The notes: a model not told the origin generated them from the sequence alone. Shown: positions 45,218 through 54,641, counted from the stretch's first letter. The stretch: DNA of 64,000 nt from Ciceribacter sp. T2.26MG-112.2 (GCF_900492205.1 NZ_UEYQ01000004.1:62001-126000); one strand, 5' to 3'. Translations and numbers: made by a program.

Positions 45218-46213
45218 TCAAAAACCCTGGTCGATCCGTCGCACGGTGCCGCCGAGATTGAGCTTGTAGCCGATCCTCAGATGGCGGGGCGTTGCCGAGT
45301 TTTCGGCGATGTCTAGCAGCAGGGAGGCGGCGGTCGCGCCCATGCTGGCATCGGCCATCTCGATCGTCGTCAGGGGCGGATGCACCAGCCGGCCGATGGC
45401 AATGCCGTCGAAGCCCGCGACCGAGACGTCGCCGGGAACCGAAAGTCCCTCGCGGCGCAGCGCGCTGATGACGCCCAGCGCCAGGAGATCGTTCGAGGCG
45501 ATGATCGCGGTCGGGCGGTGAAGCGACATCGCCTGGGCCAGGTCGAGGTCGTCGTAGCCGGTGGTAAAGGAGATCTGCAGGGCTTCGTTGACCGGCAGCC
45601 CGCCCACCTCCATGGCGTTTCGGTAGCCTTCATAGCGCAGGCGCGCGCGGTCGGAACTTTCGAAGCGGCCCGAAACGAACAGGATCCGCTGATGGCCGTG
45701 TTCGATCAGATGCGTGGTGATCTCGCGCCCGGCAAGCCTGTTGTCGGTGGTCACTGCGGCGGGAAAGCGTGACGTCGGCAGGTTGTTGAGCAGGACAGTC
45801 GGCGGCAGGAAGGCGGGCAGGGTCGACTGGCTCTTCAAGGGGTCACACACCGTCAGGATCAGGCCGGTCGGCTTTTCCGCCAGAAGATAGTCGACGGCAT
45901 CGGCCTCGCGCGACGGGTCGTAGTCGGATTGGGCGATCAGCACGCCGTGCCCCGACACCCGCATGCGGTTCTGGATGCCGGACAACGAGGCGGCGAAGAC
46001 GGGATTGGTGATGCTGGGAATGAGCACGCCGATCACCGGCCGGCGGCGTCCCGGCGGAAGGCTGCGCTCGATCCGGTGATAGCCGAGATCGGATGCCGCC
46101 TTGCGCACGCGCCGGACCATGCCCTCGCTGACCGGTCCGCTGCGATTGAGCACGCGGCTGACCGTGGCCATCGAGCAACCCGCTCGCGATGCGATTTCCT
46201 CGAGTGTCGACAT
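45218..46213 (-). CDS. LacI-family transcriptional repressor
   Basis: 331 aa. N-terminal HTH (TLEEIASRAGCSMATVSRVL) and hinge, then a periplasmic-binding-like effector domain (GVLIPSITNPVFAASLSGI, DGIAIGRLVHPPLTTIEM). It is the last gene of the minus-strand phosphodiester block, 146 bp after the TIM-barrel gene, and faces the Ugp-like operon. It probably regulates one or both phosphodiester systems; a near-palindrome at 53688-53705 upstream of the binding-protein gene is a candidate operator. Confidence 0.93.
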   Translation of the reverse strand: MSTLEEIASRAGCSMATVSRVLNRSGPVSEGMVRRVRKAASDLGYHRIERSLPPGRRRPVIGVLIPSITNPVFAASLSGIQNRMRVSGHGVLIAQSDYDPSREADAVDYLLAEKPTGLILTVCDPLKSQSTLPAFLPPTVLLNNLPTSRFPAAVTTDNRLAGREITTHLIEHGHQRILFVSGRFESSDRARLRYEGYRNAMEVGGLPVNEALQISFTTGYDDLDLAQAMSLHRPTAIIASNDLLALGVISALRREGLSVPGDVSVAGFDGIAIGRLVHPPLTTIEMADASMGATAASLLLDIAENSATPRHLRIGYKLNLGGTVRRIDQGF

Positions 46214-46359
46214 TTTGCGCCCGCTTATGTCGTTGCGAAAGTCGGCAGGAAGGCGGTTCTGTCATTACGGCAGGCGACAATGGCTTTGCCGAATGTCCCG
46301 AAATGCCATTGGCCGCCGCGATCTTCACGACGGCCATGCTTGTCTGTCGGGCCGGGCGA

Positions 46360-47274
46360 TCACTCGGCGGCGATGGACTTCTGGCGATCATTGATCGCCA
46401 TCAGCTTGCGGGCGCGTTCCAGGCTTTCCGGCTGTTCGGCGCGGTAGCGGGCGCCGATTTCCATCATCGCGACCGTGCCGGGCAGGAAGTCGAGTTCGCT
46501 GAAGATGTCGTCCCAGTCGATGTCACCCCAGCCGAGCGGCATGTGCAAGTCGCCGATGCCCATCGCGGTGTTTTCCTGCAGGTGGTAGCCCTTGTAGAAG
46601 CCCTGGGGGCGGCCGAAGCTGTCATGCAGGTGCAGATGGCCGGCAACCGGCGCCATGGCGGCGATCTGTTCGCGGAAGTTCAAGCCCCGATAGGTCGATT
46701 CGATATAGGCGTGGCTGAAATCGATGAGGGCGACGACATTGGCGTGATTGACGGCCTTGACCGTCTCGGCGACCTCGGCCGGCGTCTGGCGATACTGGCC
46801 GGGCTCGACGGTGAAGATGTTTTCCAGCGCGATGCGCACGCCGTAGGGCCTGGCGAATTCGGCCAGTTCCAAGAGGGCTTCGCGCTCGCGCAGGTCGGCG
46901 GCGGCCCGGTCGAAGATCTGGTCGGGGCGCAGGCAGCCGCCGTGCTGGACGAGGATGCGGGCGTCGATCCGGTCGCAGATCTCGACCAATGCCTTGGCGG
47001 CGTCGATCTGGTAGCGGCAGGTGGCCGGGTCCATGAAGTTGGACGAGACGAGGCCGTGAACCGTGTAGCGGAAGTCGAACTGCTTGGTGAGGGCGACGAG
47101 GCGCTCGGCGCGATCCTTGATGATGCGGCCGCCGGCGATCAGGTCGAGGGTGGTGACACCCAGCTCGACGGTATCGACGCCCATGTCGGCGAGCGCCCGA
47201 AGGTCTTCCCCGAGGCTTTGCATTTCGCCGTTGTTCGAGGCGGCGTTGAAGCCGGTTGCGATGATATTGCTCAT
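46360..47274 (-). CDS. Sugar phosphate isomerase/epimerase (AP endonuclease 2-like TIM barrel)
   Basis: 304 aa. TIM-barrel isomerase with metal-ligand positions in ALENIF (Glu), LIDFSHAY (Asp, His), LHLHDSF (His) and MMEIGARY (Glu). Probably acts on the sugar released by the GDPD enzyme encoded 37 bp upstream. Start ATG 47274 is supported by GGAG 8 bp before it. Family members isomerise or epimerise keto-sugars; the actual substrate is unknown. Confidence 0.85.
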   Translation of the reverse strand: MSNIIATGFNAASNNGEMQSLGEDLRALADMGVDTVELGVTTLDLIAGGRIIKDRAERLVALTKQFDFRYTVHGLVSSNFMDPATCRYQIDAAKALVEICDRIDARILVQHGGCLRPDQIFDRAAADLREREALLELAEFARPYGVRIALENIFTVEPGQYRQTPAEVAETVKAVNHANVVALIDFSHAYIESTYRGLNFREQIAAMAPVAGHLHLHDSFGRPQGFYKGYHLQENTAMGIGDLHMPLGWGDIDWDDIFSELDFLPGTVAMMEIGARYRAEQPESLERARKLMAINDRQKSIAAE

Positions 47275-47311
47275 GTTTTCACTCCAGTTGCGTGTGGTTG
47301 GGGCCAAGGGT

Positions 47312-48058
47312 TCAGGCGGCGGCGATCTTGCCGCGCAGGTCAAGGGCGAGGTCGGGGCTGTCGGTGGTCAGGTGGCCGATGCCGCGCGCCAGCCATTTGC
47401 CGATCAGCGCCTCGTCGTTGAGCGTCCAGACGCAGAGGCGATGAAGCGGCAGCAGGCTGGTGATCAGATCCCATTCGGCGTCCATCAGTTCGTGATGGAT
47501 GGCGACGATCTCGACGAGACCTTCGACCTGTTCGATGAAGGTTTTCAGGCCACCCTGCCTTTCGGCCCAGGCGGCATTGACCGAGACAAGGCGGTCAATG
47601 TCCGGGGCGACGCGGCGACATTGTTCGAGCACGGAGACGTCGAACGAGGTCAGGTAGCTGCGATCGGAAAGGCCCTGGGCGGCAAGTTCCGCGGCGACCT
47701 TCTCGACGATGCCCGGATAGGGCGTGCCGGTTTCGTCGCTCTTGATCTCGACGTGCAGCGGCAGGCCGTCGGCGACAGCCAGAACCGACAGCACTTCGGA
47801 CAGCGTCGGAATGGTCTCGTCACTGTCCTTGAGCCTGACGTCCAGGCGCGCCTCGGGCGTCAGCGCCCTCACAGGGCCTTGGCCTTCCGTCGTGCGATCG
47901 AGCGTTGCGTCATGGATGACCAGAAGCTCGCCGGCATCGGTGAGGTGGACGTCGAATTCGACGGCGTCGACGCCGAGCTCGAGCACGTTGCGGAAGCCTT
48001 GCAGCGAGTTTTCGGGCCAGAGATTGCGGGCGCCGCGATGGCCGGTGATCAGTGTCAT
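47312..48058 (-). CDS. Glycerophosphodiester phosphodiesterase family protein (UgpQ/AccF-like)
   Basis: 248 aa. GDPD motifs: GHRGARNLWPENSLQGF with catalytic His, AVEFDVHLTDAGELLVIHD with metal ligands and second His, and HVEIKSD. No signal peptide, so cytosolic like UgpQ. It directly follows an oligopeptide-type ABC transporter, the same placement as AccF in the agrocinopine operon. It should hydrolyse an imported phosphodiester to a phosphorylated sugar or polyol. The same frame is open far upstream through the permease genes; that extension is not real. Confidence 0.93.
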   Translation of the reverse strand: MTLITGHRGARNLWPENSLQGFRNVLELGVDAVEFDVHLTDAGELLVIHDATLDRTTEGQGPVRALTPEARLDVRLKDSDETIPTLSEVLSVLAVADGLPLHVEIKSDETGTPYPGIVEKVAAELAAQGLSDRSYLTSFDVSVLEQCRRVAPDIDRLVSVNAAWAERQGGLKTFIEQVEGLVEIVAIHHELMDAEWDLITSLLPLHRLCVWTLNDEALIGKWLARGIGHLTTDSPDLALDLRGKIAAA

Positions 48059-48093
48059 GAGTTTGGTCCTGAAGGATCTGGGGGTTAAAAGGG

Positions 48094-48975
48094 TCAGCGC
48101 ACGGTTGGATCGAGCTTGTCGCGCAGCCAGTCGCCGACGAGCGAAATCGACAGCGTCGTCAGCATGATGACGGCAGCGGGAGCGAGCATGACCCACGGTG
48201 CGCGCGTGAGATACTCGCGGCCGAAGCCGACCATGTTGCCGAGGCTGGTTTCGGGCGGCTGCACGCCGAGCCCAAGGAAGGAAAGGCCGCTTTCCATCAG
48301 GATGATCTCGGGGAAGGTCAGCGTCATCGAGACGATCAGCGTCGAGGCGACATTCGGCAGGATGTGGCGGAAATAGACCCGAAGCGGCGTCGCGCCGAGT
48401 TGCACGACGGCCGAGGCATAGCCCTGGGCGCTGGCGGAAATCGCCAGGCCCCGGGCAATGCGCGCATAGCGTTCCCAGCCATAGAAGCCCATCAGGCAGA
48501 CGATGAGAAGCATGGACGAGCCGAAGAAGGCGAGAACGGCCAGCGACATGATCAGAAAGGGCAGGGCCGCCTGGAAGTCGGCGAGCACCAGCACAAGATG
48601 TTCGACCCAGCCACGGAATTTTGCCGCGGCAAAGCCCAGCACCGTGCCGAACACCGCCGAGAGGATGGTGGCACTGAAGGCGATGACCAGCGACACGCGG
48701 ATCGACTGGATCAGGCGGGTGAGCACGTCGCGGCCGAGTTCGTCCGTGCCGAGCCAGTGCTTTACGTTTCCGGGCGCGGCCAGGCGGTTGGAGAGGTCCA
48801 TCGCCGTGATGCCGTAGGGGCGCAGCAGGTCGGCGAAGACGGCGACGAGTACCATGGCGACAAGCCACAGGATGCCGAGCCCGATCGACAGCGGGACGTT
48901 GCGGCGAAGGATCGAGATCAGACCGGGCTTGCGGGTTTTCCCGGCATGCGCGTGGACGATATCTGCCGTGGACAT
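48094..48975 (-). CDS. ABC transporter permease (DppC/OppC type)
   Basis: 293 aa with six spans; N-terminal OppC_N segment, GTDELGRDVLTRLIQSIRVS is the DppC signature, EAA-like loop around SASAQGYASAVVQLGATPLR. AGGAGG precedes the ATG. 12 bp after the DppB-type gene, 35 bp before the GDPD gene. Confidence 0.94.
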   Translation of the reverse strand: MSTADIVHAHAGKTRKPGLISILRRNVPLSIGLGILWLVAMVLVAVFADLLRPYGITAMDLSNRLAAPGNVKHWLGTDELGRDVLTRLIQSIRVSLVIAFSATILSAVFGTVLGFAAAKFRGWVEHLVLVLADFQAALPFLIMSLAVLAFFGSSMLLIVCLMGFYGWERYARIARGLAISASAQGYASAVVQLGATPLRVYFRHILPNVASTLIVSMTLTFPEIILMESGLSFLGLGVQPPETSLGNMVGFGREYLTRAPWVMLAPAAVIMLTTLSISLVGDWLRDKLDPTVR

Positions 48976-48987
48976 GAGTTGAGCCTC

Positions 48988-49914
48988 CTAGTGCGCGGGC
49001 TGGCCGCGCAGGCGCGGATCGAGCCAGCCGTAGAGCAGGTCGACGATGAGATTGGAGATCACCATGGTCGCGGCGATCATCAGAAGGATGCACTGGACGA
49101 CAGCGAGATCGCGGTTTGCGACGGAGACGACCAGCAGGCGGCCGATGCCGGGCCAGGAGAAGATCGATTCCACCACGACCGCGCCGGCGATCAGCGAGCC
49201 GACCATGAAGCCGACGATGGTGACGATCGGCACGGCGGCATTCGGCAGCGCGTGTTGCCAGACCACATCCGGCCATTTCAGCCCCTTGGCGGAGGCGGTG
49301 CGGATATAGGGCTGGCCCATCACCTCGATCATGGCGCTGCGCGAGAAGCGGGCGAGGATGCCGATCCCGCCAATGCTCATGGTGATCGTCGGAAGCAGGC
49401 CGTGCATCCAGGTGTCCTGTCCGCCGGAGGGAAGGAGACCAAGGCTCACGGAAAAGATCAGCACCAACAGCAGGCCCATGACGAAGGACGGGATGGTGAA
49501 GCCGAGGATGGAGAGCATGATCACGCCGCGGTCGATGATGCTCTGGCGGTGAAGCGCGGCATAGACCCCGGCCGGGATGCCGATCAGCAGTTTCAGCACG
49601 AGCGCCGGAAGGGTCAGCTGCAGCGTGGCAGGAATGCGTTCCAGCACCAGTTGCAGGGCGGATGCCTTGTCGCGCATCGAAACGCCGAAATCGCCGGTGA
49701 AGATCGACTGGAGGTAGGCGAGGTACTGGATCCACAAGGGCTGGTCGAGCCCCCATGCCTTGCGGAAGGCGTCGACCGCGTCCTGCGGCACGTCGGGGCC
49801 GAGCATGACCTGGGCGGGGTCCCCGGACATGCGCAGCACGACGAAGGCGAAGGTGACGACGGCCAGGATGGTGATGAAGGCGCGCAGCAGGCGGATGAAG
49901 ACGAAGCGGATCAT
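48988..49914 (-). CDS. ABC transporter permease (DppB/OppB type)
   Basis: 308 aa from the ATG with GAGGAG just upstream. Starts MIRFVFIRLLRAFITILAVV, typical DppB, six spans, EAA loop YIRTASAKGLKWPDVVWQHALPNA. Partner of the DppC-type permease. Confidence 0.94.
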   Translation of the reverse strand: MIRFVFIRLLRAFITILAVVTFAFVVLRMSGDPAQVMLGPDVPQDAVDAFRKAWGLDQPLWIQYLAYLQSIFTGDFGVSMRDKASALQLVLERIPATLQLTLPALVLKLLIGIPAGVYAALHRQSIIDRGVIMLSILGFTIPSFVMGLLLVLIFSVSLGLLPSGGQDTWMHGLLPTITMSIGGIGILARFSRSAMIEVMGQPYIRTASAKGLKWPDVVWQHALPNAAVPIVTIVGFMVGSLIAGAVVVESIFSWPGIGRLLVVSVANRDLAVVQCILLMIAATMVISNLIVDLLYGWLDPRLRGQPAH

Positions 49915-49924
49915 GGTCGTCTCC

Positions 49925-50911
49925 TCAAGCGGCGATTGGCGCGTCTGCGCCATCGACCAGGTGGCAGGCGGCGGTTCGTTGGGCGCCGATGGTGCGCAGC
50001 GCCGGCACGGTGGTGCGGCAGATGTCCGCCGCCAGCGGACAGCGCGGATGGAAGGCGCAGCCGGACGGCCGGTTGGCCGGGTTCGGCGGTTCGCCCTGCA
50101 GGATCGTCCGCCCGGTGAGCGGCTTGCCCGGAACCGGCACGCTGGAAACCAGCGCCCGGGTATAGGGATGCTTCGGCGAGGCGAAGATCACGTCGGAAGA
50201 GGCCTCCTCGACGATCCGGCCGAGATACATGACGGCAACGCGATCGGCGATGTTGCGCACCACCTTCAGGTCGTGGCTGATGAAGACCATGGCGATGCCG
50301 TTCGCCTCCTGCAGATCGCGCAGCATGTTGACCACCTGCGCCTGGATCGAAACGTCGAGCGCCGAAACGGGCTCGTCGCAGACGATCAGTTTAGGCCGCG
50401 AGGCGAGCGCCCGGGCGATGACGGCACGCTGGCGCTGGCCGCCGGACAGTTCGTGCGGGTAGCGGTCGGCCTGGTCGTGCCGAAGCCCGACATCCATCAT
50501 CAGCGCCTCGACGCGGGCGGTGCGTGCCTCCTTCGGCAGGAGGTCGTGGATGTCGAGCGGCTCGCCGATCTGGGCGGCGATGGTGAGGCGCCGATCGAGG
50601 GCCGCCAGCGGATCCTGGTATACGAGCTGCACCCTGGCCCTGAGCGCCCGCCATTCCGCCGTGCCGAATTCCGGCATGGGCTTACCTTCGAAGGTAACCG
50701 TTCCAGCCTGTGCCGGATCGATGCCCAGCAGCATGCGACCGAGGGTCGACTTGCCGGAACCGGATTCGCCGACGATGCCGAGCGTCTCGCCCGGCATGAC
50801 CTCAAGCGACACGCCCTCGACGGCACGCACGGGCGTTGTCTTGCCGAACAGGCCGCGCCGCAACTGGTAGACGCGGGTGAGGCCATCGGCCTTGATGAGG
50901 GGCGCGACCAC
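49925..50911 (-). CDS. ABC transporter ATPase (DppF/OppF type)
   Basis: 328 aa. Start codon is GTG at 50911, abutting the DppD-type stop. Walker A GESGSGKST, signature [15 protein letters not shown], Walker B LIVCDEPVSALD, C-terminal oligo-HPY domain with CAFHPRCPLAADIC. One of two ATPases of the peptide/opine-type importer. Confidence 0.94.
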   Translation of the reverse strand: MVAPLIKADGLTRVYQLRRGLFGKTTPVRAVEGVSLEVMPGETLGIVGESGSGKSTLGRMLLGIDPAQAGTVTFEGKPMPEFGTAEWRALRARVQLVYQDPLAALDRRLTIAAQIGEPLDIHDLLPKEARTARVEALMMDVGLRHDQADRYPHELSGGQRQRAVIARALASRPKLIVCDEPVSALDVSIQAQVVNMLRDLQEANGIAMVFISHDLKVVRNIADRVAVMYLGRIVEEASSDVIFASPKHPYTRALVSSVPVPGKPLTGRTILQGEPPNPANRPSGCAFHPRCPLAADICRTTVPALRTIGAQRTAACHLVDGADAPIAA

Positions 50912-51910
50912 TTAAACGTCCTCCAGCATCATCTGCCGCGCAGGTGTGGAGCGGGCCGTGGCGACCGGGTTGAAACATGCCAGCCGACGGCCGTCGTCCT
51001 GGTGCTCCAGCGCCGGGCGCTGCCAGCCGCAGGCGTCCTCGGCATGGGCGCAGCGGGGCGCAAACGCACAGCCGGCGGACAGGTGTTTCGGGTTGGGCAC
51101 GGTTCCGGGAATGGGGATCAGCCGGTTGCGCGGGCCGTCGATGCGCGGGATCGCGTCGAACAGGCCGCGGGTATAGGGATGGCGCGGTTCGGAGAACAAT
51201 TGTTCGATCGAGCCCTGCTCGACGATCCGCCCGGCATACATGACGCAGACACGGTCGCAGACCTGGGAGACGGCGCCGAGGTCATGGCTGATGAAGACGG
51301 TCGCCATGCCGGTCTCGGCGCGAAGCTGGATGAGAAGGTCGAGGATCTGCGCCTGGATCGTCGCGTCGAGCGCGGTGGTCGGCTCGTCGGCGATCAGAAG
51401 GTCGGGCTGTCCGGCAAGCGCCATGGCGATCATCAGCCGCTGGCACTGGCCGCCGGAGAATTCGTGCGAGTAGAGATCGAAGCGCCGGCGGGCATCGGGA
51501 ATGCCGACCATGTCCATCAGCCTCAGGGCCTCGGCCTTGGCGGCCTCGCCCGACAGCCCGCGATGGAGCGTCAGAGCCTCGGTGATCTGCCGGCCAATGC
51601 GAAGCACGGGGTTGAGCGAACTCGACGGGTCCTGGAAGATCATGGCGATGCGGCCGCCCCGTACGCCTTCGAGCACGCTGCGCGACCCGCCGCAGATTTC
51701 CCGACCGTCGACCTTGACCGAACCGGTGACGCTGGCCTTGCCCGGCAGCAGGCCGAGGGCGGCGAGCCAGGTGACCGACTTGCCACAACCCGATTCGCCG
51801 ACCAGTCCCAGCGCCTCGCCGGGGCCGACGGTCAGATCGATGCCGTGCAGGACCGGAACGCCGTCGAAGGCGACTTTCAGGTCTCGAAGTTCCACGAGAT
51901 GGGGGTTCAT
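50912..51910 (-). CDS. ABC transporter ATPase (DppD/OppD type)
   Basis: 332 aa. Walker [10 protein letters not shown], signature [15 protein letters not shown] (Phe for Leu), Walker [14 protein letters not shown]-terminal oligo-HPY with [15 protein letters not shown]. Separated from the binding-protein gene by 107 bp that include a strong hairpin. Confidence 0.94.
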   Translation of the reverse strand: MNPHLVELRDLKVAFDGVPVLHGIDLTVGPGEALGLVGESGCGKSVTWLAALGLLPGKASVTGSVKVDGREICGGSRSVLEGVRGGRIAMIFQDPSSSLNPVLRIGRQITEALTLHRGLSGEAAKAEALRLMDMVGIPDARRRFDLYSHEFSGGQCQRLMIAMALAGQPDLLIADEPTTALDATIQAQILDLLIQLRAETGMATVFISHDLGAVSQVCDRVCVMYAGRIVEQGSIEQLFSEPRHPYTRGLFDAIPRIDGPRNRLIPIPGTVPNPKHLSAGCAFAPRCAHAEDACGWQRPALEHQDDGRRLACFNPVATARSTPARQMMLEDV

Positions 51911-51979
51911 TGCGGTCACCTTCTTCAAGGCCAGTGGCGGCCGGGCCTGGGCCTGCCGCTGCGGTTGCTGGAAGGGGAA

Positions 51980-52004
51980 ATCCGGCGGCCTTGCGCCGCC
52001 GGAT
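51980..52004 (-). other. Intercistronic stem-loop after the family 5 binding-protein gene
   Basis: ATCCGGCGGC (51980-51989) and GCCGCCGGAT (51995-52004) form a perfect 10-bp stem with loop CTTGC. On the minus strand it is followed by TTTCCCCTT, so it is a likely attenuator lowering ATPase and permease expression relative to the binding protein. Confidence 0.65.
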
Positions 52005-52017
52005 CGAACTGGAACGA

Positions 52018-53652
52018 TCACATCGTCCAGTTGTTGGAGCGGAAGTCCATGGCGAAGGCGGGGGCCGCCTTCCACTTGAGCGAGGACTTCATGCCGGTGA
52101 ACACGGCGTTCTGGTGTAGGACCTGGTAGGCGGGGTCTTCGCGCTCGCAGATCTCCAGCATGCGGGCATAGGCCTTCTTGCGCAGCGCGCGGTCGGTCGA
52201 GGTTTCCATCACGACGGAAAGCTCGTTCAGCTCGGCGTTAGTCCAGTCCTTCTTCTGCTGCATCTCGCCGTTGGGGCCGAACTGGGTGACCATCGGGGTG
52301 ACCGGGTCGTTGATGTTGGCCGAGGCCGACCAGTCGCGCACGCCCTTGACGCCTTCCGGATCGTGGATCTGCGCCCAGTTTTCCTTCATCTGGATCTCGA
52401 CATTGAGGCCGACCTGCTTCCACATCTCGACCATGATCTGCCCGTTGGCAGTCTGGTTGGTGTAGTAGTTGTTGAGCAGACGATAGGGGATCGCATCGCC
52501 CTTGTAATTGGCCTGCTTCAGCAGATCGCGCGCCAGTTCGGGATTGTAGTCCGGTGCGGCCCAGCCGTCGATGAACATGTCGGTCGTCTTGAAGATATCG
52601 AACTGAAGGCCGGCCGGAATGACCGTCTGGCCGCCCCACAGGGCGTCAACGATCGCCTGGCGATCGATTGCATGGGTCATGGCGCGACGCACCAGCGGGT
52701 TGGCGAGGATTTCGTTCTGGGTGTTGAACACCGAAACGCGGTGGTTGAGGATGGTCGAGCCCTGAACCTCGAAGCCCGAGGCGGCCTGAACCGTGGCGAT
52801 CTGGTCCGGCGGCAGGTCGCAGGCGAAGTCGTATTCGCCAGACAGCAGGCCGTTGACGCGCGAGGCGACTTCCGGAACCTCGACGAAGCGGATCTCTTCC
52901 AGCGGCGGACGGCCGCCCCAGTATTCGTCGAAGGCGACGAGCGTCAGCGACACGTCCGGCTTGTATTCGCCGACCTGGTAAGGGCCGGTGGTGACCGGCT
53001 TGCGGGCCCAGTCGGCATAGGAGCCGGCTTCGTCCCAGGCGCGGCGGTTGGCGATCTGGCTACCATAGGCATAGAGGCGGCCTTCAAGGGTCACGTCCGG
53101 TGTCGCGTTATGGAAGCGTACGGTGTACTTGTCGACGGCTTCGACGCCGGCGAGCGCCGGCCAGAGGCGGCGACCGATGCCCGGAACGGCGGCCGGCAAT
53201 TCCTTGACGGTCGTGGGCTTGTGGTCGGCTTCGAAGATCGTCTTGCCGCCCTTCGGTTCGGTGTTGCCGAAAACGCGTTCCTTGGAGAAGGAGAAGACCA
53301 CGTCATCGGCCGTCAGTTCGTCACCATTGTGGAACTTGACGCCCTGGCGCAGCTTCAGCTCAAGCGTCTTGTCGTCGATGCGCTTCCACTCGGTGGCAAG
53401 GCCTGCGACCGGACCCTGATTGCCCATCCAGTCGCGGTTGATCAGGCCCTCCCAGAGATTGGGGAAGAAGACGCGCTCGCCGACGTTGGACTGTTCATTC
53501 CAGACGCAGAGCGTGTTGTTGTTGGTGATCTTCTGCACGGCGATCGTCACCGAGGGGCGCTTGCCCTGGGCGAAGGTCATGCGCGGCAGGATGAGGCTGC
53601 CGGCGGTCGCGCCGAACAGTCCAAGCGTGTGACGGCGGGTGATGGGAAGCAT
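52018..53652 (-). CDS. ABC transporter substrate-binding protein, family 5 (oligopeptide/opine type)
   Basis: 544 aa. Twin-arginine-like leader ([16 protein letters not shown]) with cleavage near TFAQG (about 30). Family 5 features: [36 protein letters not shown], and the C-terminal domain around [19 protein letters not shown]. Start ATG 53652 with AAGGAG upstream. In the agrocinopine system the equivalent AccA binds a pyranose-2-phosphate. Here the following GDPD gene argues for a phosphodiester sugar ligand rather than a peptide. Confidence 0.93.
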   Translation of the reverse strand: MLPITRRHTLGLFGATAGSLILPRMTFAQGKRPSVTIAVQKITNNNTLCVWNEQSNVGERVFFPNLWEGLINRDWMGNQGPVAGLATEWKRIDDKTLELKLRQGVKFHNGDELTADDVVFSFSKERVFGNTEPKGGKTIFEADHKPTTVKELPAAVPGIGRRLWPALAGVEAVDKYTVRFHNATPDVTLEGRLYAYGSQIANRRAWDEAGSYADWARKPVTTGPYQVGEYKPDVSLTLVAFDEYWGGRPPLEEIRFVEVPEVASRVNGLLSGEYDFACDLPPDQIATVQAASGFEVQGSTILNHRVSVFNTQNEILANPLVRRAMTHAIDRQAIVDALWGGQTVIPAGLQFDIFKTTDMFIDGWAAPDYNPELARDLLKQANYKGDAIPYRLLNNYYTNQTANGQIMVEMWKQVGLNVEIQMKENWAQIHDPEGVKGVRDWSASANINDPVTPMVTQFGPNGEMQQKKDWTNAELNELSVVMETSTDRALRKKAYARMLEICEREDPAYQVLHQNAVFTGMKSSLKWKAAPAFAMDFRSNNWTM

Positions 53653-53687
53653 CGGAATACTCCTTTTCGCAAGAGAGAGACAGCAGG

Positions 53688-53705
53688 GAAAGCGGAAGCG
53701 GTTTC
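53688..53705. promoter_or_regulatory. Candidate LacI operator before the family 5 binding-protein gene
   Basis: GAAAGCG (53688-53694) and CGGTTTC (53699-53705) are inverted with one mismatch around a 4-bp centre, 36 bp upstream of the ATG. Size and symmetry suit a LacI-family dimer. Confidence 0.4.
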
Positions 53706-53788
53706 TTGCGCCAGCCCGGTGTCGGTTTGTTAATGGCCCCATGAATTTTTAGTGATATTTCCGCCGCGGAGACCGCGACGGACAACGG

Positions 53789-54511
53789 TCAGGCAGGCAC
53801 CTCGAGCGCCGCGGGTTCGCGAGCGGGCACGCGACGAGGTGATGCGGAAAGAAGCGTGTCGAACGCGCCTGCAAGTTCATCGGCACCGATCGCCACCAAG
53901 CAGGCACCGGCGCCGACCAACACGGATTGCCGGTCCTCGCGCGGATCCGCCGGGTCGACGAAGCCGATCGCCCGCATTCCGGCGGCCACCGCGCCGGCAA
54001 TGCCGTGGGGACTGTCATCGACCACGATGCAATGGGCCGGATCGACGCCGAGACTGTTTGCACAGAGCAGAAAGAGATCCGGTGCGGGCTTCGGTCGCGC
54101 GACCATCTCGGCGCTGAAGATATGGCCGCCGAACGCATTCCAGAGATCGAAGAGGCCAAGACTGTTCTTCAGGCGCTCCAGCGTGCTGTTCGACGCGACA
54201 CACTTGCGATGCGGCAGGGAGCGGACGAGTTGCGGCATGCCGGGCATGGCCGAAAGCGAGCGGGCGAACTCGTCATAGAGATTGGACCGCGTTTCGGCAA
54301 AGACCGTTGCCACGTCGTCCAGGCCGAACTCTTCCCGGCAGATGCGCATCGCATCGGTCTCGGAATAGCCAGTGAAGCGGCGGTGCACCTCGTCCAGGGT
54401 GATCTCCACCCCGGCATTTCGCAGGGCGCGGCAGAACACGCGGCTCGATGCCGGCTCACTGTCGATCAGCACGCCATCGCAATCGAAGATAAGCAGTTCC
54501 GTCGTGGTCAA
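53789..54511 (-). CDS. HAD-superfamily sugar phosphatase (HAD-IA type)
   Basis: 240 aa from the TTG start. Nucleophile motif FDCDGVLIDSE, motif II with SNST, motif III KPAPDLFLLC, motif IV VDDSPHG. It lies 136 bp upstream of the binding-protein gene on the same strand and diverges from a SorC regulator. It may dephosphorylate the sugar phosphate made by the GDPD enzyme (the job AccG does in agrocinopine catabolism), or a polyol phosphate. The start is uncertain: ATG 54574 is in frame but adds 21 residues before the HAD fold. Confidence 0.85.
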   Translation of the reverse strand: MTTTELLIFDCDGVLIDSEPASSRVFCRALRNAGVEITLDEVHRRFTGYSETDAMRICREEFGLDDVATVFAETRSNLYDEFARSLSAMPGMPQLVRSLPHRKCVASNSTLERLKNSLGLFDLWNAFGGHIFSAEMVARPKPAPDLFLLCANSLGVDPAHCIVVDDSPHGIAGAVAAGMRAIGFVDPADPREDRQSVLVGAGACLVAIGADELAGAFDTLLSASPRRVPAREPAALEVPA

Positions 54512-54641
54512 GGCGCAGTCCGTTCCTGTTGCGGCGGAGGGGACAAAAGGAGTTTCCAGTTCTCGCCTTCGCATGGCTTGCTGGTCGCGCGGCATTCGGA
54601 AACAATTGCCTTCGGGCCCGCGATCATCTATGCGGCGTCTT

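Noticed and set aside
47312..49756. An 814-codon minus-strand frame ending in the GDPD domain
   Set aside because: The GDPD protein begins at 48058; the rest is an off-frame reading of the DppC/DppB permease genes, which have their own starts with Shine-Dalgarno sequences.
48364..52129. Long plus-strand open frames (584 and 789 codons) opposite the acc-like ABC genes
   Set aside because: They are antisense to well-defined transporter genes and encode His/Asp/Arg-rich sequence without recognisable domains, as expected for GC-rich shadows.
45218..54511. Naming the cluster as a true agrocinopine (acc) operon
   Set aside because: The regulator is LacI-type, an AccG-type inositol-monophosphatase is missing, and no Ti-plasmid genes are seen. 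Only gene order and enzyme families are shared, so it is called acc-like.
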